In this document: piece after piece, positions 1-14,640 of the stretch
Numbering within the stretch: position 1 is the stretch's first letter
Layout: each line of letters begins with the position of its first letter
Assembly (NCBI RefSeq): GCF_020184175.1
Contig: NC_065531.1
Coordinates: 53,527,213 to 53,591,212 of the forward strand
Direction: 5' to 3'
DNA: 64,000 nucleotides
Source of the DNA: Aphis gossypii
Taxonomy: Eukaryota > Arthropoda > Insecta > Hemiptera > Aphididae
Notes under the pieces: generated by a model
Seen by the model: only the letters and a program-made list of their open reading frames with translations
What the model was told of the DNA's origin: nothing
Databases searched by the model: none
Program-made: the position numbers and the translations under genes

Positions 1-1720
1 TGTCGATCAGAAAACAGATTGTAATTATATTATATACCATCTCACACAGCATTGTAGTCATTTTGCAGGCTATGCGTATATTGTATAATATAATAATATA
101 TATGAGTATATATTTTTATGATATGTCATTTATAAGGAGTGTGCAAATAGTTGATTAAAAGGTTATCTGTTTGTACTTATACTACAGACACACCTAGACA
201 CGATGATTCAGTATGAGACCGGAAAGGACCTTGTCGTGTGTATAAATGATGTCAAAAATGATCCCTTCCAGTGAAATGTTTAAATCCGGTTTTGTAACTG
301 GTAATACTTTGTAGGATCAGCTTGTGTACATAATAATATTATTTTGAATATTTGAAAATCAGAAGTTTTTAGTATGTTTTATAATATAATAATTACAACC
401 GTAGGTAAAATTTTTAAGACGTATTTGACCTTAAACGTAGAAAAAAATAAATATGTTTACATTTTCCAGTATATTGTCAGGTCTTATTCCATACGTGATT
501 ACGTTTTGTCATGCAATAACATAATCTAATAAACATAATGTGTGGATGTATGTTTGTATATATGCACACCTGTATGCAGTTCGAATCGCAAATGAATCAC
601 GTACGCTGAAGGAGGAAGCCCGAAAACGAAATCGTGGGTCAGTATATTATATATCATAACTTACAGTCTTAACTATTTGCGTTCTTGAATTCTTACAGAG
701 TGTGCTCTTAAAGTGTTATTGCTCTATTCCGACGCTGATTCAATGTGCGTATTCATTATATTTATATGCAGCAAACTCGCGTGATCTGAGCGAAAAAAAA
801 GCTTTTGAAGATTAACGGTGTTAAATAGATAGAAATTTCTATTATACACACAAACGATACACACGTACTATGTTTCGAGTTTTAGTCGATTTTGTTTGAA
901 TTAAAGAAAGAAGTGTTTAGAGATCACGTGGCGAAGAAGAGTGAGTAGAAATAATACATATATGTGGAAATGTGGGTAGAGGTCGTAGAATGTAATTGAA
1001 CATAGTATATTTTGTATTTTAATCCTTCACTATGATCGGTATATATCGGGACTTAGCCGATATTATAATATTCCGTGCATATCTAATATTGGTATAACCG
1101 TTGTACCGTATTGTATTAGCTTCTCAAATTGCAATATAGAAAATGTTGATGTATAAATGAATTTGGAAAATGCATTTGTACGTGCGCGTGGTGCCATTGC
1201 CACGCCATTCATAATATATTCTTTACGAACGCAACTACCTTATGCATCAAATAAGTGCTTGGTAGGCAATTACCGCTGTGAATCGCGTCCGTTATTAATT
1301 CATATCCGATGGATTGGACTGATTTTTCGACTGCAAAAGACGGGCTACAATCTAAACGATACTGCCGTCGTACCGATCTTATTGTTATACGATTATAATG
1401 TAATATAATAATAATATATTCAATATTAATAATAATTGTAATGCATCAACATTGTACGTCAGCGAAATTTCGATTTTACAGCCGTCACTACGGCTTGCCA
1501 TTGCGTCCGTTTTATTCAATGATTTTTTACTCCTCTTTAATATCGTTGTCTTCATTATTATTATTATTATCATTATCATCATTATTATTATTTCTAAGCC
1601 CGGGAACGCCTGCAGTTGATTTATATCGCATAAGCCTCAGCGTGGTGCACCAATTCGTCGACCGTCCGCCCGTGAACCTTTCTCTTACACGCCTTTCTTA
1701 TTCACGCGGTCCTTAAACAA
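1..1720. other. Non-coding stretch of intermediate GC
   Basis: Less AT-rich than the following 5 kb, with scattered CpG. Two plus-strand frames of 83 and 91 codons (1157-1408 and 1441-1716) have no recognisable motif and the second depends on a microsatellite. I see no gene. It could be regulatory or untranslated sequence of a gene extending off the left edge. Confidence 0.4.
1551..1592. repeat. (ATT)n microsatellite with ATC variants
   Basis: TTA/TTATCA units make up this tract. It creates the leucine/serine-rich stretch of a 91-codon plus-strand frame (1441-1716), which I regard as non-coding. Confidence 0.85.
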
Positions 1721-4700
1721 ACTGATAATAAAACGTTTATTTTTAGTTAAGAATTTCACAACTACCGTTGATACTACTATACGCATAAACTACACAAAAA
1801 ACAGATTTAAATATAAGATTTAACATTAAACATATTATTTACGCATTACAAACGTTACTATTGTAACTATCAGCTATTCTATTATTTAAAAAACCAAATA
1901 CTAAAAGTTTAACTAAAAATAAATGTATTGGTTACTGTACATAATGCTATATTTGTGTTGACCTGAATGACTTTACTAGGCTCTAAACCTTTTTCTTAGT
2001 TGGTCTGCGCTGATAAGTACCCAACATCACTGCACAGTATATCATTCGATAATCGAAATTTAATAAAATCTTAAAATATTTAAAGATTAGATGGACGAGC
2101 GTATTAAACAACTGTCAATTTCAGTCAGTATATTAAAAATGGCAAAAGTATAATATAAACTATAAATTATCAAAAGATTAAGAGCCAAAGGGTGTTCAAA
2201 ATATCGTTCTCTACTACGCATTCATGTAGCTATATTGCCTATACATTGCGCCGTGTTACTCTGTAGTATAATAAAATAAATACTGAAGGATACAGAAACC
2301 AGGTGTTTGAAACTTGTGTTACTGTATTACACTAAGCGACGAATAGTGTACTATTATTATACATTTTAAATAAATTACGAAATATATCTTAATCAAAAAA
2401 GAAACTTTTTAAAATTATAACTTTTAACAAGAGAAAATCACGAGATGAAATTTATTATATCAAAAGTTACGTATAACTTAGAATTTTTGATAGCTTCTTA
2501 ATGCACAAGGACAAAGAAAAACAATATCAGTTATGCTAATAAATTGTAACGATTTCCATCTATCAACATCGAACATTGGTCGAAAATAAATTGTCTTTAT
2601 CTAATTATGGTTATTTAATTCAAATAACAGTATAATAAACTTCAAATTAATCCATATAGTTTGAAACATCTAAAAATTGCTCATTTTTTTTTAAGACTTG
2701 TGTTTTTATAATTTAAATTAATCAAAATATTATGATCAAAAAAAATAAAATTATTAATTACCATTTCACCATCCTTAAAATACAGTACGTGCAGTTTCTG
2801 CATTTCAGTGTATCAATATATTTAACTTTTAATACTATAAAAAAATGTATAGCAATATTAGGTTTTGATTTTAATTTAAAAATGGTCAACAAAAATAAAT
2901 AAACGCTTTTGTTGTTAATTTATTTTAGTTAATTAAATTTAAATTGAGACCATTAATTAATTTACCAAACTTCGGTAGATTGATAGTAGTATTATACTTA
3001 TATAGGTATAATACTAACCACAAAAATATTATAAATAGATACTCAAGTATATACCACCTTCGGTTTTATAAAAAGTACCTTAATATTGATTAAAACATTA
3101 AACTCGATATTTTAATGTGTAATTCGCATAAATTTAATTACAGATCATCAAATAAAAGTTTCGAAAATATTTTTATACTATAACAACTATGATTTATATA
3201 CATAATAAGGTACGATAACAACCTAATTATTACGTTTTCTTCAATGATTCGATAATATATGTTATATGCTCATTTTATTATATAATTGAATAATTTAGTA
3301 GGTTAGTATTAATAGTCAATAGTAATGGAGTTTAAATATTTTACTCTTTGTGAATTGATGTTGTACTTTTTATTAACCATTATTTTGAATACAGTATATT
3401 TACTGTTCATGCTAAAAAATAATACTTTAAGTTTTAGCTAGATAACCTTAGATTGGAATAGAATTTCAAAGATGTAAAAGTAAATTTCAGAAAACTTTTG
3501 AAACTTTCATATTTAATACGACATACTAATTTTCCATTGTTAAAGTTAAAAAAAAAGTAATATGATAAAAAAAAATTATTACATTATTAGTCTTGATACA
3601 CGATTACAAGTAATTTATCAATAAAATTGTATTTATTTTAATGATTTTCCTGATAAATATGTCTAATTTTGTTTTGTTATTATAACCTATTTTTTCGAAT
3701 TACATCTAAAACAAAATTCAAAAAGTTAAAAACTATAAGCAAGTAGTAAAGTATTTGCAAATCGTATATTTTAACATACAATTTAAATCAATTGGCGTTC
3801 ATTGATGATTTACCTAATATTTGTAAAATATATGCAAAAATAATATTTTTTTTAAAACTTAAATGCAATTAATGTAAATGCGTAATTCCAAATCGTTTAT
3901 CCAATTATTCAAACCTTGATTATAAACAATATTATAATAGCTTAATATTACGTTTAATGAATCATTTTAGAATGTTAATTAATTATTTAACCAAGAATTC
4001 ATTAAATTTCCATTAACTCAAGATAATACGATCATTATCATTGGAAAATGCAATAAATTGTCTACTGTATATTATATACTATTCTATAAATACTATCATT
4101 TTGAACGTAATATAATATTGACATAATATGATTAAATTGTATGTACCTATTTATGTATGAATTATAATCTAAAATTGAAGATGGTAGGTCTAATTTTTTA
4201 TTTTTAATTCAAACATAAAAAACTTCTTTGTTTTATTGTTATATATTGTACTCGAAATAATAAGTTTAATTTATTAAATTAACTACCATGCATTCACCAA
4301 TATTTATACATAATATTATAAATATTTAATTGAAACTTAAGTCTTTAATTGATTCTGAACACTTAAAAAATTTAACTTGTTTAAGATTGGATATCATATT
4401 ATAAGCTATCTATATATTTTTTTTTTATATATAAATATATTTAAAACCGTAATAAATATATTATATTTACTTAAAAATACAATGCATGTATTATAAATTA
4501 ATAATTTAGATTTTTTAATTCTTGTTTTTCCCCCAAATGTTATGTATTTAGCATACAATTTGTGGAGAACGAATTGAATAAAAAAATAAATATTATAAAC
4601 TTGTACTATAATAGTATATAATATAAACAACTATGACCCTCATTTTTTTCAAATGTGAATATTTTAATTGCTAAACTAAGAAGTTAGTTTGACATGGATA

Positions 4701-6780
4701 TGTTTTACATTTTATTACAAATGGACGAATAATATAATATTATAAAACTTCTTAGAATAAATATTTGATGAATACCTAGTATCATATAAAAGAGTATTGA
4801 GAGTACTTAACATTTAATTGAAATAAGTTTAAAATAACTTTTTAAAAACGACTGTATATAATCATTTCGTAAAAATAATAATTTAATAGTTCATTACTTA
4901 GTTTCAACGGTTCTGAAATCATTCATCAAATTCTTAAAAAGCAATTTATACATTTTTGTATTTATTTTTTGGACATATTATTGTTGATTTCAAGTATTAT
5001 AAAAATTAATTTTTGACTAGTTGAAGTTTTTCTCTGTTGGACAATTCATTTTATTTTTGATGAACTACCTTTTAAAAATTTATATTTTTTTCCATTGTTG
5101 TTATTAAAAATAAAAGATATTATTTGAATTTTAAAAATCTATGGTTTGAATAAAGAAATCATAAGTCCATTTACTAATAATTCTCAATACATTTATAACA
5201 GAATTGTGATTAAATGATATGAACTAATAACTATTTTAGAAAAATAGAATATAAAACTAATTTTGAGGACATATAACAGAAATACAATGAAATAAGAATT
5301 TTAAATTTTAGCATTTAACTTATATACTCTTGATGGAAAAATTTTTATAATTTGTGTTACTCAAATAGTATATTTTATTATAAATTTAATATTTATATCT
5401 TATACAATACTATAAAGAATAAAAATATTTCTTAAATTTAAAGTTAAATTCGACAGTATAATACTAATTCTTCAAGAATAAAGTTTAATTAAACTATTGC
5501 ATATACAATTAATCATTAAATACACATAAAATGAGTGTTGATCGAATTAATTAAAAATATTAATTCATTTAAATATATTTTCTTAAGAAATTTGTCAGTT
5601 AGAAAAATTAATAGCCACATTTTGCATGGTTATGAGATAATTTCCTTTTCGTATCACATGTTTCTTACTACACATCAGTTAGATATTCGGAACATCTACC
5701 ATAACTTTTGTTAATCATCTTATAACTTTATACTCACTCAAATTACTATAACTGCTATCTTCTGTACCTTAATATTATATAGATACAAGCATATTTTAAT
5801 GTCAATACCTAGCCATATACTTTACCAAAATATTTTTACATAATAGCTTAATCCTACTTAAATATTTTAAGCATAAACATATTAAAGTTATTCATTATTT
5901 ATTAATGAATGTGAAAATTTATTATATTAGACAAAAAAAATGCAATTTGTGGTTTTCATTAAACAAAAATTAATTTGTTGTTTATTTACTTTAAGTAATG
6001 AATATAAGCTGATAATATTTATTTAAATTGAAAATATTGTACATTCAAATAATAATATGAAATCTATTTTATGTATGCATATTTTATTAATTTTGTATAA
6101 TCTGAAAAATTCTATTTTAGGTATTTTAGAAATCATTTAAAAATAAATTTGACTGTTTTTAGAGTTACTTTCTAGAATAATACGTATTGCATTTATTACA
6201 ATAAAAAGAAACATATTATTGCGTCTTGTCTCCTGTAAAACTTTTCAAACCAACACTTATGGTATATTTTCAAAATCAATATTTATGAATTCAGTTTGTT
6301 AAAATCATTATTTTACGATGATAGCTTTTTTACGTTTTCCTTTTTTATTATGTTAAATTGTCTAGTTTTTATTATTAGATTATATCTATTTGAGAATTCT
6401 ATCTATTTCGAGTGAAGAAAATTTTTCGGTTTTTGAATGATAAAATAACATTATTTAAATATGTGGCTCAATAATGTTAATAATAAAATATTTTCGGATC
6501 ATTTTTAGCTGAAAATTATACCTTTAAAATAAAAATAACTTCAAATCCCAAAGGGAAACATTATTATAGGATTTGCATGTTTATGAAAACGATAAAAAAA
6601 AATATATATAAGTTGCCCAACACCGATCAGTTTTAAAAATGTTAAAGATGACCAATGGTTTAATCATATCAAATCAAACACATTATCTCTTAAATATTAT
6701 TATTCATATTGCGTTATAAACTGTTGTCAAAAATATACCATGTGACATCGAGAACGTAGTTTTAACATGTAAATACAACG
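1721..6780. other. AT-rich non-coding DNA
   Basis: Extreme AT content, many poly-A/T tracts and no frame with protein character. I see no feature. Confidence 0.7.
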
Positions 6781-7085
6781 GAAAGTTGTCACGTACCTAC
6801 CGTGACGTGTTATGTCATTTTCATCAACCGAACGATACTTAAGTGCACTGTTTTGTCACTCTTCGGGGTACAATAGACGCATTAGAGTGATTCTCCGGGG
6901 AGAACGTAACTCTATCTGCGGGTTTTCCGTTTTTATTCGATTGCAGTTCTGCTGTATATCTGTCCTTAATTTGAATATACACCGGTGGACGCGTGCAAAA
7001 AAAAATAAATAAAACGAATAGGATATTAGGGCAATACAGTTAACAGACACTATTGCTACTACACGAGTCGATCTGTATGGAAATG
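6781..7085 (+). other. Candidate 5' exon with a splice donor
   Basis: A GC-richer block rises abruptly from AT-rich DNA and ends at a near-perfect donor, AAATG|GTGAGT, with the intron starting at 7086. A short frame just before the donor has ATG GAA ATG. The block could be a 5' untranslated or first exon reading rightward, with 7086-7960 as intronic or promoter sequence of a second start. No core promoter motif could be fixed. Joining it directly to the candidate exon at 23158 in the upstream-ATG frame would meet a stop soon, so any coding start would be the later ATG. Confidence 0.25.
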
Positions 7086-7960
7086 GTGAGTACATAATAT
7101 AAACAAATATATGTGAATGTGTTTTTTTTCTACATATTACGTATACGGAGTGTGGCGTGCACCTATAGGTGAATATACTACGTATACATTACAATGTGCG
7201 GTTTGTTCGGGATCACGTTAAAATATCCTTTGGGCTGTGTGGCCGGTACGATTCCGTTTTAATGAGATTTTAGTACCATCGCTGCGCACGGAATAATATT
7301 ATGCTCCGACCTAAAGCCGTATAAGAGCACACGCAATCCCATACACGGGAATTTGTATATCATTATTACCATAGTCATCGTCATCGCCGACATGAGCATC
7401 GTTATCGCAGTCGCTGTGCTGTAGTAGTCGTCGTTATTCCAATAATTGTATCGTTATTATTATAATTAATATAACGACTTGTCGATGGTTGGGATTTGCG
7501 AGCATTTCAGATACTGTGCGTATTATATTAACACTGTACGCTATTATTACAATGCGAGTATACTCGCAGATTATAGAATATATGACGAACGTACGTCATA
7601 ATATTTTGGCGTTTTGAACTAACGTCATCGGTGCAATGCACTAGTTGATTAAAATTTAACGCGCTTTCCCCGCCAAAACAATTCATCCGATAACAGATGA
7701 GAACGACTATATACAGTGGTCTTGATGAGAAACTACAGTCTCGCCGACCTCCACGCCCGACCGACTCTACCGACTGGTCCGTGCCCCACTGGATTGCGTA
7801 GTTAACGAGATTTCCGGTCCACGAATACGTGTGTGTATGTGTGCGTGATAATATTTACGTTTTGGAGTGATCTACCGATATTGTCAACCGCCTTTGTTGA
7901 AAATTCTACAAACGGGATACGTAGTATACGTTATCACATTCACCAACCTATCTCTACTAG
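7086..7960. promoter_or_regulatory. CpG-richer island, possible regulatory region
   Basis: Many CpG and CG-containing trinucleotides, for example GTCGTCATCGCC near 7375-7395 and the C-rich stretch 7740-7795, in an AT-rich setting. It directly follows the candidate donor at 7086. No long frame is present. It could be promoter, enhancer or untranslated exon; this is inferred from composition only. Confidence 0.3.
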
Positions 7961-10900
7961 TCAGTATATCCGATATTAATACACAATCATTTTATGGAAA
8001 TAATTTAACATTTTGATGGGAATTAAATTAAATGCAAAATAAACATACATAAGTTAACATACATACATAAGTTTTAAGTTAACTAAAATAAAACTATCTA
8101 TAGTTGTATTCTTTGAGCTATAGAAATGTACGTTTATAATTATTAGTTTCTATACACCTATAATAGTAACGACAATTATTATAATGAGGATTATTTGGTA
8201 TAAATTATTATGGTCGCATTATTATGATTTAAAGTATATAATCAGAAAGCTAATTTAAAATAAGAATGAATTTAAAATGTATTCCTGTATGAATTAGAAA
8301 GGATGTTATTATCAGTAAATATCGCTCCAAATTCAGTTAAAAAGCAACAGAGTCGTTCATCAGTTTAATTGAATTTATATTCTCAAATTAATGATATTAG
8401 TTGTGACTGCGGTACACGGTGTGACTGTGGAATGATACTTACGTGCATAAGTTTAAGCAAAGTAATTTTTACGTTTTAGAAAAATGTCTAATATTATTTG
8501 GCAACTTTTGAATTGATTATTTGGTTATTTCATTGACTAAGATTGCAATTCCCTTTTTCTTATTTGTCTGGGAGAATTTTTAGTAATGATGATTGATGAA
8601 TAACGAATTTGTAACGCGGGTAAATATATGTATAAATTAGACTAAAATAAAATAATAAATACAATTTAAATTTAATAAAACTTATCATCTTAAGTAATGG
8701 TCAAAATTCTATTTAATTGAATGTACAGTGTACTCTTATGTCGATATTGATAATCATTAAATAAAAATAATAATATATTTATATGGAGAAATTATCAATA
8801 AAATAATAAATTGTACATTTTATCTCTAATATAATTATTATACTACATTTTAGACAAAATATTGTTGTTTAATCAAGATTTTGTTTATTCACTGTTATGT
8901 ATTTATTACATTTGAACAAATTTATAAATAATTGTATACGAAAAATAATTTTGAATGAAAACAGCAAACATTAAATATATACCTAATGTACTTCATAAGA
9001 TACTTTTTGATATAGCTATTAAAGTCGTAGTATTTAATGATTGTAATAGTACTTTATATTACATTTTTTATAATTTACTATTATTATTATTATTATTTTG
9101 AGTCAATATCGTCTTTTTATGAAACAGAATAAGTGTATTGTATACAAAAACGATAACTTAAATTAATCTAAATATTTGAAAAATGTTATTGTGTGTATAA
9201 AATATAATAATAATATACGTAATTTCAAGGTTAATTTTTAAATCGTAATAAAATAATTTAAATTGTTAATGTTTTCTTTAACATATTATTTCATCCTAAT
9301 TTAAACTCTAAAAGATAATACACACATACCCAAAGACACACACTCACCGACATATAATTTTAAAGTTAATACATTCATTGCTTCTCTCAGATTCTAAAAA
9401 GCTAATAAAAAGAAATAATGACGTGTATACTGTACATCACATAAAATGAAAATTTAATTAAATATTGAATACGTTACAAAAAAATAACTCTTTTTTCAAA
9501 TGAAATAATAATATCATATTTTTTTTCAACGTGAACTTTCGTTTTTTAGTTGCTGTAAAAAACTTCATTAGATATTGAAGTATATTTCTCTTAAAATCAT
9601 CACTTTGAAATTGTATTTATAATATTATCATTTACAATGAAACAATTAATATTCAAATTGTGTATGAAATTAAAAATATTCATTGTTAATAATGTTCAAT
9701 GTAATTAAATAGCTACACAATTTGAGTTTTTATATTACTAAAATGTAATTAAATTTAAAAATCAAATACATAGAATTCTAACGTTGAATTAAACAAAAAA
9801 TATTGTTATAATTAACAAAAATACTAAACAAATTATACACAAGTCTTTAATAATCACTTCATCATAAACAAATATTCTCCTGCAAAACTTAATCAACGAT
9901 GTATACGGTATAAACCTTTATAATTTCATTGTTTATTGTTGTGTTTTAATAAGTGATTTATTAACATAATTGATAAATCCACCATTTTTAACTATTTCAT
10001 ATTAATATTCAAAAAGTGCCATCGTAGATTTTAAAATAGTATAAAATAATAATTTAATAATTACCATTCTGTAGTTTCATATTTAAATTTTATCAGTGTG
10101 TTTATAAAAAGTTGTTACCTAATTCTAACTAAAATGTACCAGTATTTTATAAAACAATAACTGTATTGTTATTCAGTTATAATATATTATAATATAAATC
10201 TATTATTATTATTATTATTATTATTATTACTTTGTTTTTATATTATTAAAGTCTGTAAACTGACTTATGATAACAAAAATGGATTGCCACGATTTGGAAT
10301 AAAATACTACTCCAGTGTAGTATTTAATTAGTAAATTCAAGATGGATTTTTTTTTTAATTCAATATCTATATAACGATGATTTGATTCAAGCAAAATTTT
10401 AAAATATATTTAAAATATAATTGATTGACATGGAAATTATATTTTTTGTTTATTTAAACCAAATTTATTTGATTATCATAACAGTAATGATAAAAATGAA
10501 TATATTATTTTTAAGATTATACATTATATAACTATAAATCATTCAAAATCATTCAAAATCCTCAACAAATTATGAACTAATAATGGTAAGTTTTAATTTA
10601 AATATTTAAAATATTAAGCACAGTTGCATTGAGGAGTTTGTTATTCAATTTTAATACTATTATTTGCTTTGTAAGATGCTTCATGTTTGTTTCTAATGTA
10701 TATCGAAAAAATTGACGTTGATTGATTGTACGAAATGTTTTCAAACCATTATAAAATGATTTCAGTCAAATGTAATACTGTATGAAATTGAATGTTTTTT
10801 TAACATTTTGAATGTAAGAAAATAAATTTCTATTAAACTGTAATACTTTATAGATTATATGAAATATTTATATGATGCAAGTATGAATTAGCGTTTTCTA

Positions 10901-13900
10901 TACATTTTTAAAACTTAATCTATTTTTATGAACTTACTGGTTAACTAAATAAAGTTTTAAAAATGATATAACTTTTATTCGTTCTGTTTCTGAGTAAATA
11001 AAAACGGTTTAACGCGAGGTACTATAATATAATAATTAAAAAAAAAAAAATCATATCTTTCTTGTATTATATAGATGGACTTACGTAAAAAAAAAGAAAA
11101 ATATTCAATTTAAATTCAAATTTTAAAAAGTTTACTCTTTCGTTAAAAAAAATAAGCTGGATCTTATGGATTTTATATTTAAATTGTATGTTTAATATTA
11201 ATTTGTATCTATATTGATTTCTAACGAAAAAAGGAACTTATGATTTATTTATGGTTAACAACATACATTATATTAATATATTTTTTTTTTTTTTGGAAAT
11301 ATTATAAATGCTCTTATTATAATATAAGCCACATAGTTATAAATATTTCATCGTTTCTATGACATCATATAGAATTAAAACCATAATGACCATTGGAATT
11401 TTGCTATTTTTTAATAATATATTTTAATTTGATTATACTATTAATGGAAATAATACTAATTCAGTGATAAAATTATATTTTTTCACTGACAATAAATCGT
11501 AAAATATCTTATTTAAAATTGTCTTTTAATAAATTGCGATTTGTGATTTATTAACAAATGATAACGTGATAGATTTCTATTTTTTTTTTTTTTATACCGA
11601 GATGATCAATGTAGACAAAATTTCAATGTGCGCAACAAAAAAATAGAGAAACGAGAAATAAACGGATGGAAAACTAAAACATAACTGTTGTTTTTACCAT
11701 CGGAACCACTCTTAGCATGGCATTCATTTTTTGCACGTTTCGTCAACTAGATATTATTATAATAATAAATATGCATATCCATGAGCGACGTATTCATATT
11801 ATTGTATATAGTACGCAAACCATGTGGTGTTAAATTACAATATATTATACAGGATGATTCACCAAGCTTAATGTATACTACTATGTTTCCATTTATAATT
11901 CAATTTATATAAATCATTACTTTTGATATTTTTAAATATACATCTCGAGGACGTTAATTTAAAGGTTTACATTTGTATACTGTTTAAATAGAATATTCTG
12001 CGGTGATTTAAACTTATTATGTTAAAATGAGACCAACTGTTTTATTGAAAATTATTAGGAATATTATTTTGTTTTAAAAACGTTCATGACTCTATATCAA
12101 AATTCAACTGAGTATTTTTTGAGTTGATTAACCTCAAATGTAGAATTATAATTGTAAGAAATTGAGATATAATGATTTGAAAATAATAGTAAAATCGTAA
12201 TAACATCAATTCATTGACATTTTTAAAATATTATAGAATAATAGGTATTAGTTACCTATACTAAATACTGCATCGATTTTATACTTCATATAAAACCATC
12301 ATTAAAAAATATTACCTTTAGTAAGTAAATTTATTTTCATAACTCAAAAACTAATCAGAATCAATTATTTTTTGTTTAAAAAAACATTTACTTTAATATT
12401 AAACGACGAATAGTAAAAAGTTAACAAGTAGTTAATTTCTTTGATGTACAGTAGGAGTCGAGAGTATCTTGTTATTGAATAGGTCACTGAAATACATGAC
12501 GTGTTAAATTCAAATTCGATGATAAATCATTGCATATATAAAATTATTCTAAACCGAGACAGTCTATTAGTAAATAGAGCTGTAAAACCTGAATTTGGCT
12601 GGAAAATGTATTAATATAATACATAATATATCTATGTATCTCGGCTCATATGTACTGTTATAAGTTAACCAAAAAATCATCAAGTGTTACTCGGTTCGTG
12701 AATGTTTTTGGCTGAGATGGACAAATCAACAATGACGGACAATGAATGTAGCATTAGGTAGACTTGGTCCAATCTAACTTTCATGATATCTCTAAAAACA
12801 ATCTTTGAAATGTTTTTAAAAGTAAGTCGAGTATTTTTTGAGTCTTTAAGATACAAACATAAGGATATTGACGGTTTTTGCATTACTGTATAACAAATAA
12901 AAATAAAAATAAAATATTATCTTATTTTATATTACGTTGAAAAAAAAAACTCATAAAAATGCATTGGAAGTCGTTTAGTCTATTATACTCTATAATATTT
13001 TTTATTATTATTTCTGTAACCCAATGATAACCGATAACCCTACACATAAACAAAAAACCATATGATTATTCTAAGCAAAATAATATTTATATGATGCACA
13101 CTTTATTAACCTAAAGAAACTTAAAACCTTCAAAATCTTAAGTCATCTTCTGGTATAACTTTCATTGAAATCAGAATAATAGTTTGTGAGATTAGATTTT
13201 AACTTATGAATAGACCAACAAACAACGTAAATTCTTGGTATATTATATAGGTTAAAAATATTCATATAATTTTGAAAATTCTTCAGTCAAAGATATCTAT
13301 TAATTGCCCATAAATGATCTAAATATTTTTAAAACTATACCGTTAATCTAAAATGCTAATGTAAGTATTTGATGGCGATTTCCGAACAGTTATGTGTATT
13401 TAAATTACAACTATATATGAAAATCAATATTTTCAATATCTAGTATTCATAAGAATGCCAGTTTTGTATTATATTTTTTTCCGTTCTTAAATAAAGTACT
13501 AGGGATTTTTACTTTTATTCCTCCCCCCCACCACAATACCAAATCATCAAATTGATTCACTGTCCTACCAGAAAAGATATTGAAGTTGAAAATTGAAGCA
13601 TTTTAAAGGAATGGATGATACAAAAATAAATAATAAAAACGCATATCATTGTAAAATCAATACCTACATTCATTTCTTCGTTCCTCGGAAACTAAAAGGG
13701 TGGTTATTATTTGAAAAAAAAAAGTTTGTATTTCACAAGATAGACTTTAAATGGCATAACAAATATAGTTTTTAATCACACTAAAAAGTTTCAAAAAGTT
13801 AAATTTGAATAGATTCATAATCAATTAATAAAAAAAGCGTCAGCGTATTTTATGTATTTAGGCTATATTAGATTAGCCCACACATCATTACGGTAGATAG

Positions 13901-14640
13901 ATTTCAGAAACGTAAATTGTATAGCTCAAAATTTACTGAAATGTAATGCCAATAAAGTTTATGCCGCTACTGTGAAATAAAATAATTATAAGTGTAAAGA
14001 TTTTCTTTGTATACATAAAAAATAACCGACTGTTATTGATATCATGGTGTTGTGTTCAATTAACGTCATAGGTGTTGAGATTACGCCACTCAACAACACC
14101 ACCATTTTCCGTACAATTTATTATATAGGCCCAATAAGCGTCTTCGTGGACGATAGTTTGTCTTCGGTTTTTTTCCAATACTTAAAGTGAATATTTGAGA
14201 ACAAAAACTATTATAATTATTGCCGGATCTCTAAAATAGTCGTATCATTGTTAGTTTTTATTATCTCGTAACAATAAAAATCAACTATACAAGACAATAA
14301 ATAACATAATATAATAGTTTTGTGTTCACATGTTTTTTTTTTAATAAAACAACTTATTATTATAATTTGTCTTACCACTAAGGAAAAAGGTCGTAAGAGA
14401 TAAAAATCAATTGTAAACGCTGTTTATATCAACACAACGATAATAATTAGTTCTCTAAAATTAAACGTCGATGAACTGTCACTCATATATCATTATCGTC
14501 ATCAACATAATCGTACTAATAAAGGTATAATTTATTATAGCAGTCTGAAACGCTTGTGTTTTGCTGATAAATGAATTTACATTACTATTATAAGTCATAA
14601 CATTCTTACTGTGTATCTTCAACACCGTTTTGGAGTTTAT
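7961..14640. other. AT-rich non-coding DNA with possible old repeats
   Basis: Mostly anonymous AT-rich sequence. From 11850 a segment starts TACAGGATGATTCACCAAGC, which looks like the end of an insect interspersed repeat, but no matching far end was found. An imperfect inverted repeat with GGTGTTG arms lies at 14044-14105. Frames at 12680-12883 and 13593-13775 show no motif. Confidence 0.5.
10198..10229. repeat. (ATT)n microsatellite
   Basis: About ten perfect TTA units in otherwise anonymous AT-rich DNA. Confidence 0.9.

Noticed and set aside
572..592. GTTCGAATC, similar to a tRNA B box
   Set aside because: No A box, acceptor stem or cloverleaf could be folded around it.
1441..1716. 91-codon frame with a Leu/Ser-rich hydrophobic stretch
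   Set aside because: The apparent membrane segment is the translation of an (ATT)n microsatellite.
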